A stretch of 64,000 nt of DNA from the NCBI GenBank assembly GCA_900539945.1, contig UQDV01000003.1, positions 62,001-126,000 on the forward strand. The letters are read 5' to 3'. This stretch comes from an uncultured Faecalibacterium sp. (GTDB taxonomy: Bacteria > Bacillota > Clostridia > Oscillospirales > Ruminococcaceae). The notes beneath the pieces are model-generated. The model was not told the DNA's origin and ran no database searches. It was given only the letters and a program-made list of their open reading frames with translations. Numbering within the stretch: the first letter of the stretch is position 1; every line of letters begins with the position of its first letter. A program made the translations under genes and the position numbers. This document shows positions 35,088-43,348 of this stretch, piece by piece.

Positions 35088-35399
35088 CTATTTTTTATCC
35101 TTGTCGTCCCGGCTGCCGTGGTAGCACAGGTTGGAGATGACAAAACCGATGCAGGCCAGATATGCCGCTACCAGCAGAATGATATTCCACGGCTCGATGT
35201 CCGGCAAAATTGTATTGAACAGAAAGGCTGCACCGCCGAGGATCAGGGTCACACCGGAAAATTTGCAGAAGTTTTTGCGCTCGTCCTCGGTTTTCCAGGC
35301 TGTTCCGCTGCGATCACGCAGATCCTGGATGCCGCGCCAGATGAACAGCAAAGAGGTGACGACTCGCAGCCACTCCCAGTCGGAAAGATGCAGATTCAT
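35088..35399 (-). CDS. Small membrane protein, two predicted helices
   Basis: This encodes 103 residues from the ATG at 35399 (AAAGGAG upstream). The N-terminal half has LRVVTSLLFIWRGIQDL; two clear hydrophobic segments follow near residues 45-62 and 70-90; the C terminus is Asp/Lys-rich. The WRGIQDLRDR segment and overall layout resemble the next two upstream proteins (WMGLRDLLGKDPLI, ISGIRDFMGKDPLI), so it is probably a distant third member of the same family. Function unknown. Confidence 0.75.
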   Translation of the reverse strand: MNLHLSDWEWLRVVTSLLFIWRGIQDLRDRSGTAWKTEDERKNFCKFSGVTLILGGAAFLFNTILPDIEPWNIILLVAAYLACIGFVISNLCYHGSRDDKDKK

Positions 35400-35419
35400 G
35401 ACAGGCTCCTTTCCGGCTG

Positions 35420-35743
35420 TCAATCAGCACTATGGTTCCAACTTTCGTAAACGACAAGATAGATCAGATCTGCCACAATCCAGATGATGCTGAGGACACG
35501 GTGAAGCAGAGTTGCTGGATCCAACAGGAGAAGAGCGAAGAAAATCACAGCATTGCACATGAGAAGGACGCCGTTTTTCTTCTGCCACATGGCACGGTAT
35601 TCCGGATCGCGGTCGTACTGGTTGAAAAAGGTATGGATGAGCGGGTCTTTGCCCAGCAGGTCCCGCAGGCCCATCCAGAATGCAAAGAGGCCCAAAACAA
35701 GATGCATCAGGTTCAGCCGATCAAACGTAAATACAATCTGCAT
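35420..35743 (-). CDS. Small membrane protein, copy A of a tandem pair
   Basis: This encodes 107 residues. Three hydrophobic segments are visible, with a basic/acidic loop between the first and second (LLGKDPLIHTFFNQYDRDPEYR contains the family signature GKDPLI and NQYDRDPEYR). Start ATG at 35743 is 8 bases after AGGAGG; a GTG three codons earlier overlaps that site and is not used. It shares its promoter region and about half its sequence with copy B. Function unknown. Confidence 0.8.
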   Translation of the reverse strand: MQIVFTFDRLNLMHLVLGLFAFWMGLRDLLGKDPLIHTFFNQYDRDPEYRAMWQKKNGVLLMCNAVIFFALLLLDPATLLHRVLSIIWIVADLIYLVVYESWNHSAD

Positions 35744-35802
35744 AAAATGCACCTCCTTTTTCCACCATTATACCATAGGAGGGGGGAAACACAAGGACGA
35801 GA
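35741..35802 (-). repeat. Duplicated promoter/leader, copy A
   Basis: 62 bases covering start codon, ribosome site and a TATAAT -10 box; identical to 36147-36208 except for one base. Confidence 0.9.
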
Positions 35803-35827
35803 ATAAACTGCCCATCGTGATTTTTTG

Positions 35828-35840
35828 AACCCTCTCAGTC
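35828..35840. repeat. Solo terminal repeat of the MITE-like element
   Basis: AACCCTCTCAGTC, identical to the left end of the element at 34544. Read on the minus strand it supplies the TGA stop of copy B. Confidence 0.7.
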
Positions 35841-36149
35841 ATCGCTGTGCTCCCAGGCCTCGTAGGCAACCAGATAAAGAATGTCTACCACAACGGCAAC
35901 CAAAAGCCAGCTGCCGCCCCAAGGAGCCTGGGGCAGGAAGGTGTCCAGGAGAGAGACGACGGCGTTAAAGGTAAACAACACGCCGTTTTTCTTCTGCCAG
36001 AAGGCACGATATTCCGGGTCTCGTTCGTACTGGTTGAAGGGGAGACGAATCAGAGGGTCTTTGCCCATAAAGTCACGGATGCCGGAGATCAGCCATAAAA
36101 TACTCAAAAGGACGTCAAAGAGCTGCCACCAGGAAAAAGCCAACTGCAT
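35835..36149 (-). CDS. Small membrane protein, copy B of a tandem pair
   Basis: This encodes 104 residues. It shares with copy A the start MQ, the blocks GKDPLI, NQY-RDPEYRA-WQKKNGVL, and the C-terminal pattern YLV-YE-W-HS-D, with three hydrophobic segments. ATG at 36149 has AGGAGG 8 bases upstream. The stop codon lies within a 13-bp repeat end. Function unknown. Confidence 0.8.
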   Translation of the reverse strand: MQLAFSWWQLFDVLLSILWLISGIRDFMGKDPLIRLPFNQYERDPEYRAFWQKKNGVLFTFNAVVSLLDTFLPQAPWGGSWLLVAVVVDILYLVAYEAWEHSDD

Positions 36150-36208
36150 AAAATGCACCTCCTTTTTCCACCATTATACCATAGGAGGGTGGAAACACAA
36201 GGACGAGA
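36147..36208 (-). repeat. Duplicated promoter/leader, copy B
   Basis: 61 of 62 bases identical to 35741-35802, showing recent duplication or gene conversion of the control region. Confidence 0.9.
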
Positions 36209-36237
36209 TTCAACCGGACAACGCAAAATTTACACAA

Positions 36238-36283
36238 CAAAAAACCAGCCGGACGATGCGGTTGCAAGCCATCGTCCGGCTGG
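36238..36283 (-). terminator. Terminator of the minus-strand non-coding transcript
   Basis: On the minus strand CCAGCCGGACGATG and CATCGTCCGGCTGG form a perfect 14-bp stem followed by TTTTTT. Confidence 0.92.
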
Positions 36284-36287
36284 ATAC

Positions 36288-36352
36288 TTACTTCTTCGGA
36301 GTCATAAGCCTCTTCTCCTTGGGTTTCCTCATTTTCGGAGTAAGCGTTTCAT
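36288..36352 (-). other. Overlapping mini-ORFs at the 3' end of the candidate ncRNA
   Basis: AAGGAGA, 8 bases, ATG opens MKRLLRK (36352-36329). Its stop overlaps an ATG opening MRKPKEKRLMTPKK (36332-36288), and the inner Met of that frame (36305) has its own AAGGAG 9 bases upstream. Confidence 0.35.
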
Positions 36353-36534
36353 AGGGTGACTCTCCTTAGAAACATCAAACACATCTGAAAACCGGGGATG
36401 GGATCAAGGGGAACGATTTACACTAGAACATTGGAATGACCCTTTTCTCAACTGATGGAGTGCGGCACCGAGATTCTGAAGATGAATTTCATATTACCAC
36501 ATTCTTTCGAGTTAGATTTGCCGGGGCACCTTGA

Positions 36535-36543
36535 CTAGTACAT
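36535..36543 (-). other. Mini-ORF in the candidate ncRNA (ATG-TAC-TAG)
   Basis: AAAAGGAG, 8 bases, then ATG TAC TAG: a strong ribosome site in front of a two-codon ORF. Confidence 0.35.
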
Positions 36544-36760
36544 TGGTAGAACTCCTTTTTTGCTATTCAAATAACTGTCTCCGTACAAAAGATACCTTCA
36601 TCGGTGATCACCTTCGGCGGATCTATTTGAATTGCCGGGGGTCTAGGTTTATCGACAGGTTGTCGTTATATCGCAATGTTGACGCTCAAGACTGGCTCGT
36701 TATCGTTGTGTTTTTATACGGGGGAAACATCCCGTTTGTGGTGAGCCTCTGTTTTGCTTC

Positions 36761-36811
36761 TCAGCGAACCCCGACAGCCTGTCCCTGCTGTGCGGGTTCC
36801 ATATCGACCAT
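36761..36811 (-). other. Mini-ORF 1 in the candidate ncRNA (16 codons)
   Basis: AAAGGAG, 8 bases, ATG, then MVDMEPAQQGQAVGVR and stop. The start lies in a GACC/GGTC hairpin. A translated peptide is possible; a ribosome-site mimic is the alternative. Confidence 0.35.
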
Positions 36812-36892
36812 CGGTCTCGCTCCTTTCTGCTTCAAGTCAGCGGGATTAGCTCTCATTTGAGCTTCTGCTGTACTTCTCTGGTTTCTGGCTTT

Positions 36893-36921
36893 ATTATACA
36901 TGCGGGTGCATCGTTTGTCCA
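36893..36921 (-). promoter_or_regulatory. Promoter of the candidate ncRNA
   Basis: On the minus strand TGGACA (36921-36916), 17 bases, TATAAT (36898-36893). Confidence 0.72.
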
Positions 36922-37044
36922 TTCGCAGACTATACAAAGAAATAGACAAATTTTTGTTGAAACCTTGAAAACAACCGGCAAAATACAACAAAAACGGTCC
37001 GCAGACCGGCGTTTCTGCGCGCTCTGCCCAACCTTGGCCCCCTC

Positions 37045-37293
37045 TTGTGGAAAACCTCTGCTGCAGCTGCTGGCGGCCGGGCCGATCGCATGCTGATGAT
37101 TGTCTGCATTATGTGCCCGGTGATAAGCCTGGTGGCAACGCTGCTGTTCAAGGAGCCGAGCTTCGGCACCTGGGTGCACACCTGGGGCTGCAACATGCCC
37201 ATGGCTCTGTGCTGGCAGATGCTGTACTGCGGCCCGCTGAGCCGTGCCATTTTCCGGCTGCTGTTCCGCCGCAGTGAAAAGAAGGCGGCCTGA
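37045..37293 (+). pseudogene. DUF2798-like membrane protein remnant with frameshift
   Basis: From 37091 the frame reads two hydrophobic segments (MLMIVCIMCPVISLVATLLF and MALCWQMLYCGPLSRAIFRLLFRR) with the TW-C-MPMALCW pattern of DUF2798 proteins. The matching start of the first helix (PLLQLLAAGPIAC) is in another frame, ending at about 37096, so one base has been gained or lost. No ribosome site or family-like N terminus is seen. It is best read as a decayed gene; a short intact protein from 37091 is less likely. Confidence 0.45.
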
Positions 37294-37387
37294 TCCCGCA
37301 GGAAACCGGACACTTTCCTTTATAAATAGGTATCGACAAAGTTCTGTCAAACTTGGCGGACACATGACAGGCATTGGATCTATACGA

Positions 37388-37412
37388 TTTTTATATACCG
37401 GTTATATAAAAA
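37388..37412. other. AT-rich palindrome in the pre-atp intergenic region
   Basis: TTTTTATATA and TATATAAAAA flank CCGGT. The rest of 37294-37582 is AT-rich, with no gene that I can support. Confidence 0.5.
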
Positions 37413-37582
37413 CTCTACAGCGGGTGTATTTTACGCCTGCCACCCCCTGAAAAGCGAAGAAACAGTTAAGAAAACTGTGGAAATAGTGCAACATATTCCG
37501 CATAAACAAAGCGAATTGCACAACTTTTGCCGCCTGCTGGTGAAGTGCGATATAACAAAAGGTAGAATGTTGAAGAAGGGGC

Positions 37583-37611
37583 TTGTCAATTTTCGTCAAT
37601 CGTACTATCAT
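37583..37611 (+). promoter_or_regulatory. Promoter of the ATP synthase operon
   Basis: TTGTCA (37583-37588), 17 bases, TATCAT (37606-37611). Confidence 0.65.
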
Positions 37612-37661
37612 ACTGAACGGAAAAAGACGAACGAACCGGAAAAAGGAGGGCGCGCAGGGCT

Positions 37662-37721
37662 TTGAACACCAGCGCCTTCCTTGCTTTTTTCACGTTCTTT
37701 GGCCTTTTTTTCATGCGATAA
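37662..37721 (+). CDS. Possible 19-residue hydrophobic peptide in the atp leader
   Basis: A TTG start, 12 bases after AAGGAGG, opens MNTSAFLAFFTFFGLFFMR, which would be a single membrane segment. It occupies the position where atpI usually lies. TTG start and long spacing make it uncertain. Confidence 0.3.
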   Translation: MNTSAFLAFFTFFGLFFMR

Positions 37722-37825
37722 GAAGGTGTGGAGCCGGTGTGCGGTGCAGCCCTTTTGCGGGGCAGAACATCGCCGGAACCGACCCTCAGACCCGGACCCC
37801 ATTCTTCAGGAAGGAGGAAAAATAA

Positions 37826-38509
37826 ATGAACAAGTTGACCCAAGCCCTGATGGAAGAGCTCACCGTCGAGTACGTCAAGGTCGGCCCGCTGCAGATCCCG
37901 GAATCCGTGGTCATCAGCTGGGTGATCATGGTGCTGGTCGTGCTGGGTTCCATCCTGCTCACCCGTAACCTGAAGGTAGACCACATCAGCAAGCGTCAGG
38001 CTGTGCTGGAAATGGCCTACACTGCGGGCAAAAATTTCTTTGAAGGCCTGCTGGGCAAGGAGGGCGCATGTTATGTGCCCTACCTGATGACCGTGGCCAT
38101 CTACATTGCCTGCTCGAACCTGATCGGCGTGTTCGGCGTCAAGCCCCCCACGAAGGATCTGGACGTGACCGCTGCGCTGGCCCTGATGAGCATCGTGCTC
38201 ATTGAAGGTTCCGGCATCCGCGCACGCGGCGGCGTCGGCTTCCTCAAGAGCCTGGCTGCCCCCACCCCGGTCATGACCCCCATGAACATTCTGGAGATTG
38301 CCATCCGGCCTACCAGCCTGTGCATGCGACTGTTCGGTAACGTGCTGGGCGCATTCGTCATCATGGAGCTGATCAAGCTGGTGGTGCCCGTTTTCGTTCC
38401 TGCCGTGTTCAGTCTCTACTTTGACCTGTTCGACGGCCTGATCCAGACCTACGTCTTTGTGTTCCTGACCTCGCTGTTCATGAAAGAGAGCATCGGCGGA
38501 GAGGAATAA
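37826..38509 (+). CDS. atpB: ATP synthase F0 subunit a
   Basis: Subunit a forms the two half-channels for the coupling ion. The 227-residue membrane protein has five or six helices. The essential Arg is in SLCMRLFGN near residue 172, with NILEIAIRP before it. AGGAAGGAGG precedes the ATG. It is the first gene of atpB-E-F-(delta/alpha)-G-D-C; no clear atpI precedes it. Confidence 0.96.
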   Translation: MNKLTQALMEELTVEYVKVGPLQIPESVVISWVIMVLVVLGSILLTRNLKVDHISKRQAVLEMAYTAGKNFFEGLLGKEGACYVPYLMTVAIYIACSNLIGVFGVKPPTKDLDVTAALALMSIVLIEGSGIRARGGVGFLKSLAAPTPVMTPMNILEIAIRPTSLCMRLFGNVLGAFVIMELIKLVVPVFVPAVFSLYFDLFDGLIQTYVFVFLTSLFMKESIGGEE

Positions 38510-38572
38510 CCACCAAACGCCTTCCCGCTGGGAGAAGGCAGCACAGATTTGATAATAAAGGAGATTTTACTT

Positions 38573-38797
38573 ATGAACGGTTTGATTGCTCTGGGCGCTG
38601 GCATTGCAGCGCTGACCGGCATTGGCGGCGGCATTGGCATTGGTATTGCAACCGGTAAGGCAACGGAGGCTATCTCCCGTCAGCCCGAGGCTGCCAGCAA
38701 GATCCAGACCAACCTGCTGCTGGGCGCTGCTCTGGCAGAAGGTACCGCAATTTTCGGCTTCGTTGTTGCACTGCTGATCATCCTGTTCCTGGGCTGA
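38573..38797 (+). CDS. atpE: ATP synthase F0 subunit c
   Basis: The c ring carries the coupling ion. The 74-residue protein has two helices joined by the polar loop SRQPE. The ion-binding Glu is in GAALAEGTAIFG. The Na+-ligand Gln of Na+-type rings (GxGQGxA in helix 1) is Ile here (GIGIGIATG) and the Ser after the Glu is Gly, so proton coupling is predicted. GGAGATTTTACTT precedes the ATG. Confidence 0.97.
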   Translation: MNGLIALGAGIAALTGIGGGIGIGIATGKATEAISRQPEAASKIQTNLLLGAALAEGTAIFGFVVALLIILFLG

Positions 38798-38815
38798 TAA
38801 TGGAGGCGTGAACGA

Positions 38816-39313
38816 ATGCTGAAACTCGATATCAACCTGCTGTGGACCGTGGTCAACGTTCTCATCATGTACGCGCTGCTGCGCAAGTTCCTGTTCAAGC
38901 CTGTGCAGGACGTGCTGGACAAGCGCCAGAAGATGGTGGACGATGAGCTGGCCAATGCGCAGGATGCAAAGACCAAGGCAGAAGCTGCCCTGGCTGCAGC
39001 AAACGACAAGCTGCACAATGTGGACGTTGAGGCCGCTGCCCGCCGCGAAGAGAGCGCACAGCAGGCCGAAAAACAGAAGGAACAGCTGCTGGCTGAGGCA
39101 CAGCGTCAGGCCGACGCCATCGTGGCCGAGGGCAAGGCAGCTGCAGAAGCAGAGCGCGCCAGCAAGCTGCGCCAGGCCGACGCACAGATCGCCGACCTGA
39201 CCCGCACCATGTGCGCAAAGGTGCTGGAGCGCAACCTCACGCAGCAGGATGATGCCCGTATGCTGGACGACCTGCTGCAGAAAGCGGGGGAGAGCGATGG
39301 CAAGCGCGTCTGA
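38816..39313 (+). CDS. atpF: ATP synthase F0 subunit b
   Basis: Subunit b is the peripheral stalk. The 165-residue protein has one N-terminal helix (LDINLLWTVVNVLIMYALL) and a long Ala/Gln/Glu/Lys-rich coiled coil. Length is normal, so it has not absorbed the delta N-terminal domain. It overlaps the next gene by 17 bases. Confidence 0.95.
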   Translation: MLKLDINLLWTVVNVLIMYALLRKFLFKPVQDVLDKRQKMVDDELANAQDAKTKAEAALAAANDKLHNVDVEAAARREESAQQAEKQKEQLLAEAQRQADAIVAEGKAAAEAERASKLRQADAQIADLTRTMCAKVLERNLTQQDDARMLDDLLQKAGESDGKRV

Positions 39314-41027
39314 GATTTTAAAGGCTTATCTGCACTGTGCCCGTACCCCGGCTGAGGACGCCGTGGAGCGCATCCGCACCCAGCTGAAAAAGCAGTACGG
39401 TGCCGCTGAGGTGGAGCTGACCGTCAGCGTGGAGCCGAACCTGATCTCCGGCTATGTGCTGCAGGTGGGCGACCGTGTGTTCGACAACTCCGGCAAGAGC
39501 GCTCTGGCCGCCATTACGGCGGATGCGCCCAGTCTGGCTGTGATGCAGACCCGTGTGGAGGACTACAAGCCCGCCGCCACGACCGCAGAGGGCGGCACCG
39601 TGATCTCCGCAGCCGACGGCGTTGTGGACGTCAAGGGCATGGATCAGGCCGTTTACGGCGAGATCGTCACCTTTGACAACGGTGCAAAGGGCATGGTGGA
39701 AAGCGTGGAGCCCGATCATCTGGGCATCATGCTGTTTGACAAGATCGAGGAAGTGGGCGTGGGCACTCTGGTGACCCGCAGCGGCAAGCGCGCCGGCATC
39801 CCGGTGGGCGACGGCTTCCTGGGCCGCGTCATCAGCCCCCTGGGCGAGCCCATCGACGGCAAGGGCCCCATTGAGGCAGAGGGCTACAACCCCATCGAGA
39901 AGCAGGCCCCCGGCATCCTGGAGCGCCAGAGCGTGGACACCCCGCTGCACACCGGCATCCTGGCCATCGACTCCATGTTCCCCATCGGCCGTGGTCAGCG
40001 TGAGCTGATCATCGGCGACCGCCAGACCGGCAAGACCTCCATTGCAACCGACGCCATCCTGAACCAGAAAGACAAGGATGTGCTGTGCATCTATGTGGCC
40101 ATCGGCCAGAAGGCTTCTTCCATCGCCCGCGTGGCAGGCGACCTGCAGAAGCACGGCGCCATGAGCTACACCACCATCGTGGCGGCTACCGCGTCCGACT
40201 CGGCACCGCTGCAGTACATCGCCCCATATGCCGGCACTGCGCTGGCCGAGTACTTCATGGGCAAGGGCAAGAGCGTGCTGATCGTGTACGACGATCTGTC
40301 CAAGCATGCGGTGGCCTACCGTGCCATCTCGCTGCTGCTGCGCCGTTCTCCCGGCCGTGAAGCTTACCCCGGCGATGTGTTCTATCTGCACTCCCGTCTG
40401 CTGGAGCGCTCCTGCCGCATGCGGGATGACCTGGGCGGCGGTTCCATTACCGCACTGCCCATCGTCGAGACCCAGGCAGGCGACGTTTCCGCTTACATCC
40501 CCACCAACGTCATTTCCATCACCGATGGCCAGATCTTCCTGGAGAGCGCCCTGTTCAACGCCGGCAACCGCCCGGCTGTCAACGTGGGCCTGTCGGTGTC
40601 CCGTGTGGGCGGCGCAGCCCAGACCAAGGCCATGAAGAAGGCCAACGCCAACCTGCGTATCGAGCTGGCACAGTACAAGGACATGGAGTCCTTTGCCCAG
40701 TTCAGCTCCGATCTGGACGCCGAGACCCGCCGCCAGCTGGATCACGGCAAGGCCCTGATGGAGATGCTCAAGCAGCCGCTGTATCAGCCTAAGTCCGACG
40801 CAGAGCAGGTAGTCCTGCTCACGCTGGCTTCGCATGGCGTGCTCGACGAGATCCCCACGGCCGAGCTGCGCACCAAGACTTCCGCATTTGTGCGCCAGTT
40901 CCGCGCGGATGTGTCCGGCACGATGGACAAGATCACCGCCACCGGCAAGCTCGAACCCGATGAGGTCGATGCCATCCTGAACGCCTGGAAAGCATATGCG
41001 GGAGGCGACAGCCATGCCGTCCAGTAA
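39297..41027 (+). CDS. atpA: ATP synthase F1 subunit alpha with N-terminal delta C-domain fusion
   Basis: The 576-residue protein is about 70 residues longer than usual alpha. Residues about 5-80 match the C-terminal domain of subunit delta (RTPAEDAVERIRTQLKKQYG helix, then SVEPNLISGYVLQVGDRVFDNS, the family's VDPxLIGGxxxRIGDxxxDxS motif). From residue about 95 a normal alpha follows: GTVISAADGVVDVKGM, Walker A GDRQTGKTS near residue 245, SYTTIVAATASDSAPLQY, and the RxxSLLLRRSPGREAYPGDVFYLHSRL region with the Arg finger. The operon has no separate atpH and no delta N-terminal bundle. ATG at 39297 has GGGGGAG upstream. Confidence 0.93.
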   Translation: MASASEILKAYLHCARTPAEDAVERIRTQLKKQYGAAEVELTVSVEPNLISGYVLQVGDRVFDNSGKSALAAITADAPSLAVMQTRVEDYKPAATTAEGGTVISAADGVVDVKGMDQAVYGEIVTFDNGAKGMVESVEPDHLGIMLFDKIEEVGVGTLVTRSGKRAGIPVGDGFLGRVISPLGEPIDGKGPIEAEGYNPIEKQAPGILERQSVDTPLHTGILAIDSMFPIGRGQRELIIGDRQTGKTSIATDAILNQKDKDVLCIYVAIGQKASSIARVAGDLQKHGAMSYTTIVAATASDSAPLQYIAPYAGTALAEYFMGKGKSVLIVYDDLSKHAVAYRAISLLLRRSPGREAYPGDVFYLHSRLLERSCRMRDDLGGGSITALPIVETQAGDVSAYIPTNVISITDGQIFLESALFNAGNRPAVNVGLSVSRVGGAAQTKAMKKANANLRIELAQYKDMESFAQFSSDLDAETRRQLDHGKALMEMLKQPLYQPKSDAEQVVLLTLASHGVLDEIPTAELRTKTSAFVRQFRADVSGTMDKITATGKLEPDEVDAILNAWKAYAGGDSHAVQ

Positions 41028-41898
41028 GCTGCTGAAAGAGCGCATTGAGAGCATTCAGGACACCATGAAGATCACGAACGCCATGTACCTGATCTCCTCG
41101 TCCAAGCTCCGCAAGGCGCGCAAGAATTACCAGAACGTTTCGCCCTACTTCAACCGCATGCGCGACACCATCTCCCGGGTGGTGCCTCATCTGCCGGAGG
41201 AGCCGGTGCACCCGTTCTTCCACGACCGTACCAACGAAAAGTCGAACCCCCGCCGCGCCTATCTGGTGCTGACGGCAGACAAGGGCATGGCCGGTGCATT
41301 CAACCAGAACATCCTCCGGTTCCTCAAGGAGCACGCGGATGAGAACGACCGGTTCTATGTGATCGGTCAGGTGGGTTACCGCGCACTGTACCACAAGGAC
41401 CCGCGTCTGGTGGAAGAGTTCCGCTACAGTGCCACCGCGCCCACCCTGCAGCGCGCCCGCGACATCACGGTGGACGCCATCGACGACTTCAAGTCCGGCA
41501 AGCTGGATGAGATCTACCTCGTCTACACCAGGATCGAGAATGCACTGACCAGCGAGCCCACCATGGTGCGTCTGCTGCCGCTGGACCGCGAGCATCTGCA
41601 GCCCGCCCCCAAGGGTCTGGGCGACCCCAGCGGTGAGGTGGAGCTGTTCCCGGACGCCTGGACGGTGTTCGAGCAGACCGCGCCCATCTACATGCATGGC
41701 ATGATCTTTGGTGCCATGACCGAGAGCTACTGCGCCGAGCAGAGCGCCCGCATGACCGCCATGGATTCCGCCACCAAGAGCGCGAACGACATGATCCGCG
41801 ATCTGCAGCTGGAGTACAACCGTACCCGTCAGGGCTCCATCACCCAGGAGATCACCGAGATCATCGGTGGTGCAGCTGCTGTGCAGAAGCGGGATTAA
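41014..41898 (+). CDS. atpG: ATP synthase F1 subunit gamma
   Basis: Gamma is the rotor shaft. The 294-residue protein has the N-terminal helix LLKERIESIQDTMKITNAMYLISSSKLRKAR, the Rossmann-like middle (LTADKGMAGAFNQNI) and the C-terminal helix ending TEIIGGAAAVQ. Start ATG at 41014 has GGGAGG 8 bases upstream and overlaps the end of the alpha gene by 14 bases. Confidence 0.95.
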   Translation: MPSSKLLKERIESIQDTMKITNAMYLISSSKLRKARKNYQNVSPYFNRMRDTISRVVPHLPEEPVHPFFHDRTNEKSNPRRAYLVLTADKGMAGAFNQNILRFLKEHADENDRFYVIGQVGYRALYHKDPRLVEEFRYSATAPTLQRARDITVDAIDDFKSGKLDEIYLVYTRIENALTSEPTMVRLLPLDREHLQPAPKGLGDPSGEVELFPDAWTVFEQTAPIYMHGMIFGAMTESYCAEQSARMTAMDSATKSANDMIRDLQLEYNRTRQGSITQEITEIIGGAAAVQKRD

Positions 41899-41923
41899 AG
41901 AAAAGAACGAACTTATAATATAA

Positions 41924-43347
<1,424 letters not shown>

Positions 43348-43348
<1 letters not shown>

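Larger units (their letters stand above)
36245..36886 (-). ncRNA. Candidate large structured non-coding RNA (about 640 nt)
   Basis: A promoter (36921-36893) and a perfect intrinsic terminator (36283-36238) on the minus strand bound a region with no ORF longer than about 16 codons. The RNA has many local helices: AGCTC/GAGCT, GACC/GGTC, GAACCC/GGGTTC with inner ACAG/CTGT, GGCTC/GAGCC enclosing ACGGG/CCCGT, ATTGC/GCAAT enclosing CGACA/TGTCG, GGAGT/ACTCC, AGGGT/ACCCT, GTTTC/GAAAC, CTTACT/AGTAAG. Two 13-base near-copies (36534-36546, 36422-36434) occur. The stretch is AT-richer than its surroundings. Size and density recall the large ornate RNAs (ROOL, GOLLD, OLE), but I cannot align it to any from memory. 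Confidence 0.6.

Noticed and set aside
36531-36860. 109-codon plus-strand ORF
   Set aside because: No ribosome site, no family features, and it is antisense to the promoter/terminator-bounded RNA. Kept as non-coding.
36245-36886. RNase P RNA, tmRNA, SRP RNA or group II intron for the candidate ncRNA
   Set aside because: The expected landmarks (GAGGAAAGTCC of RNase P, a tmRNA tag frame with CCA end, the SRP GGTAA-type loop, domain V) are not present.
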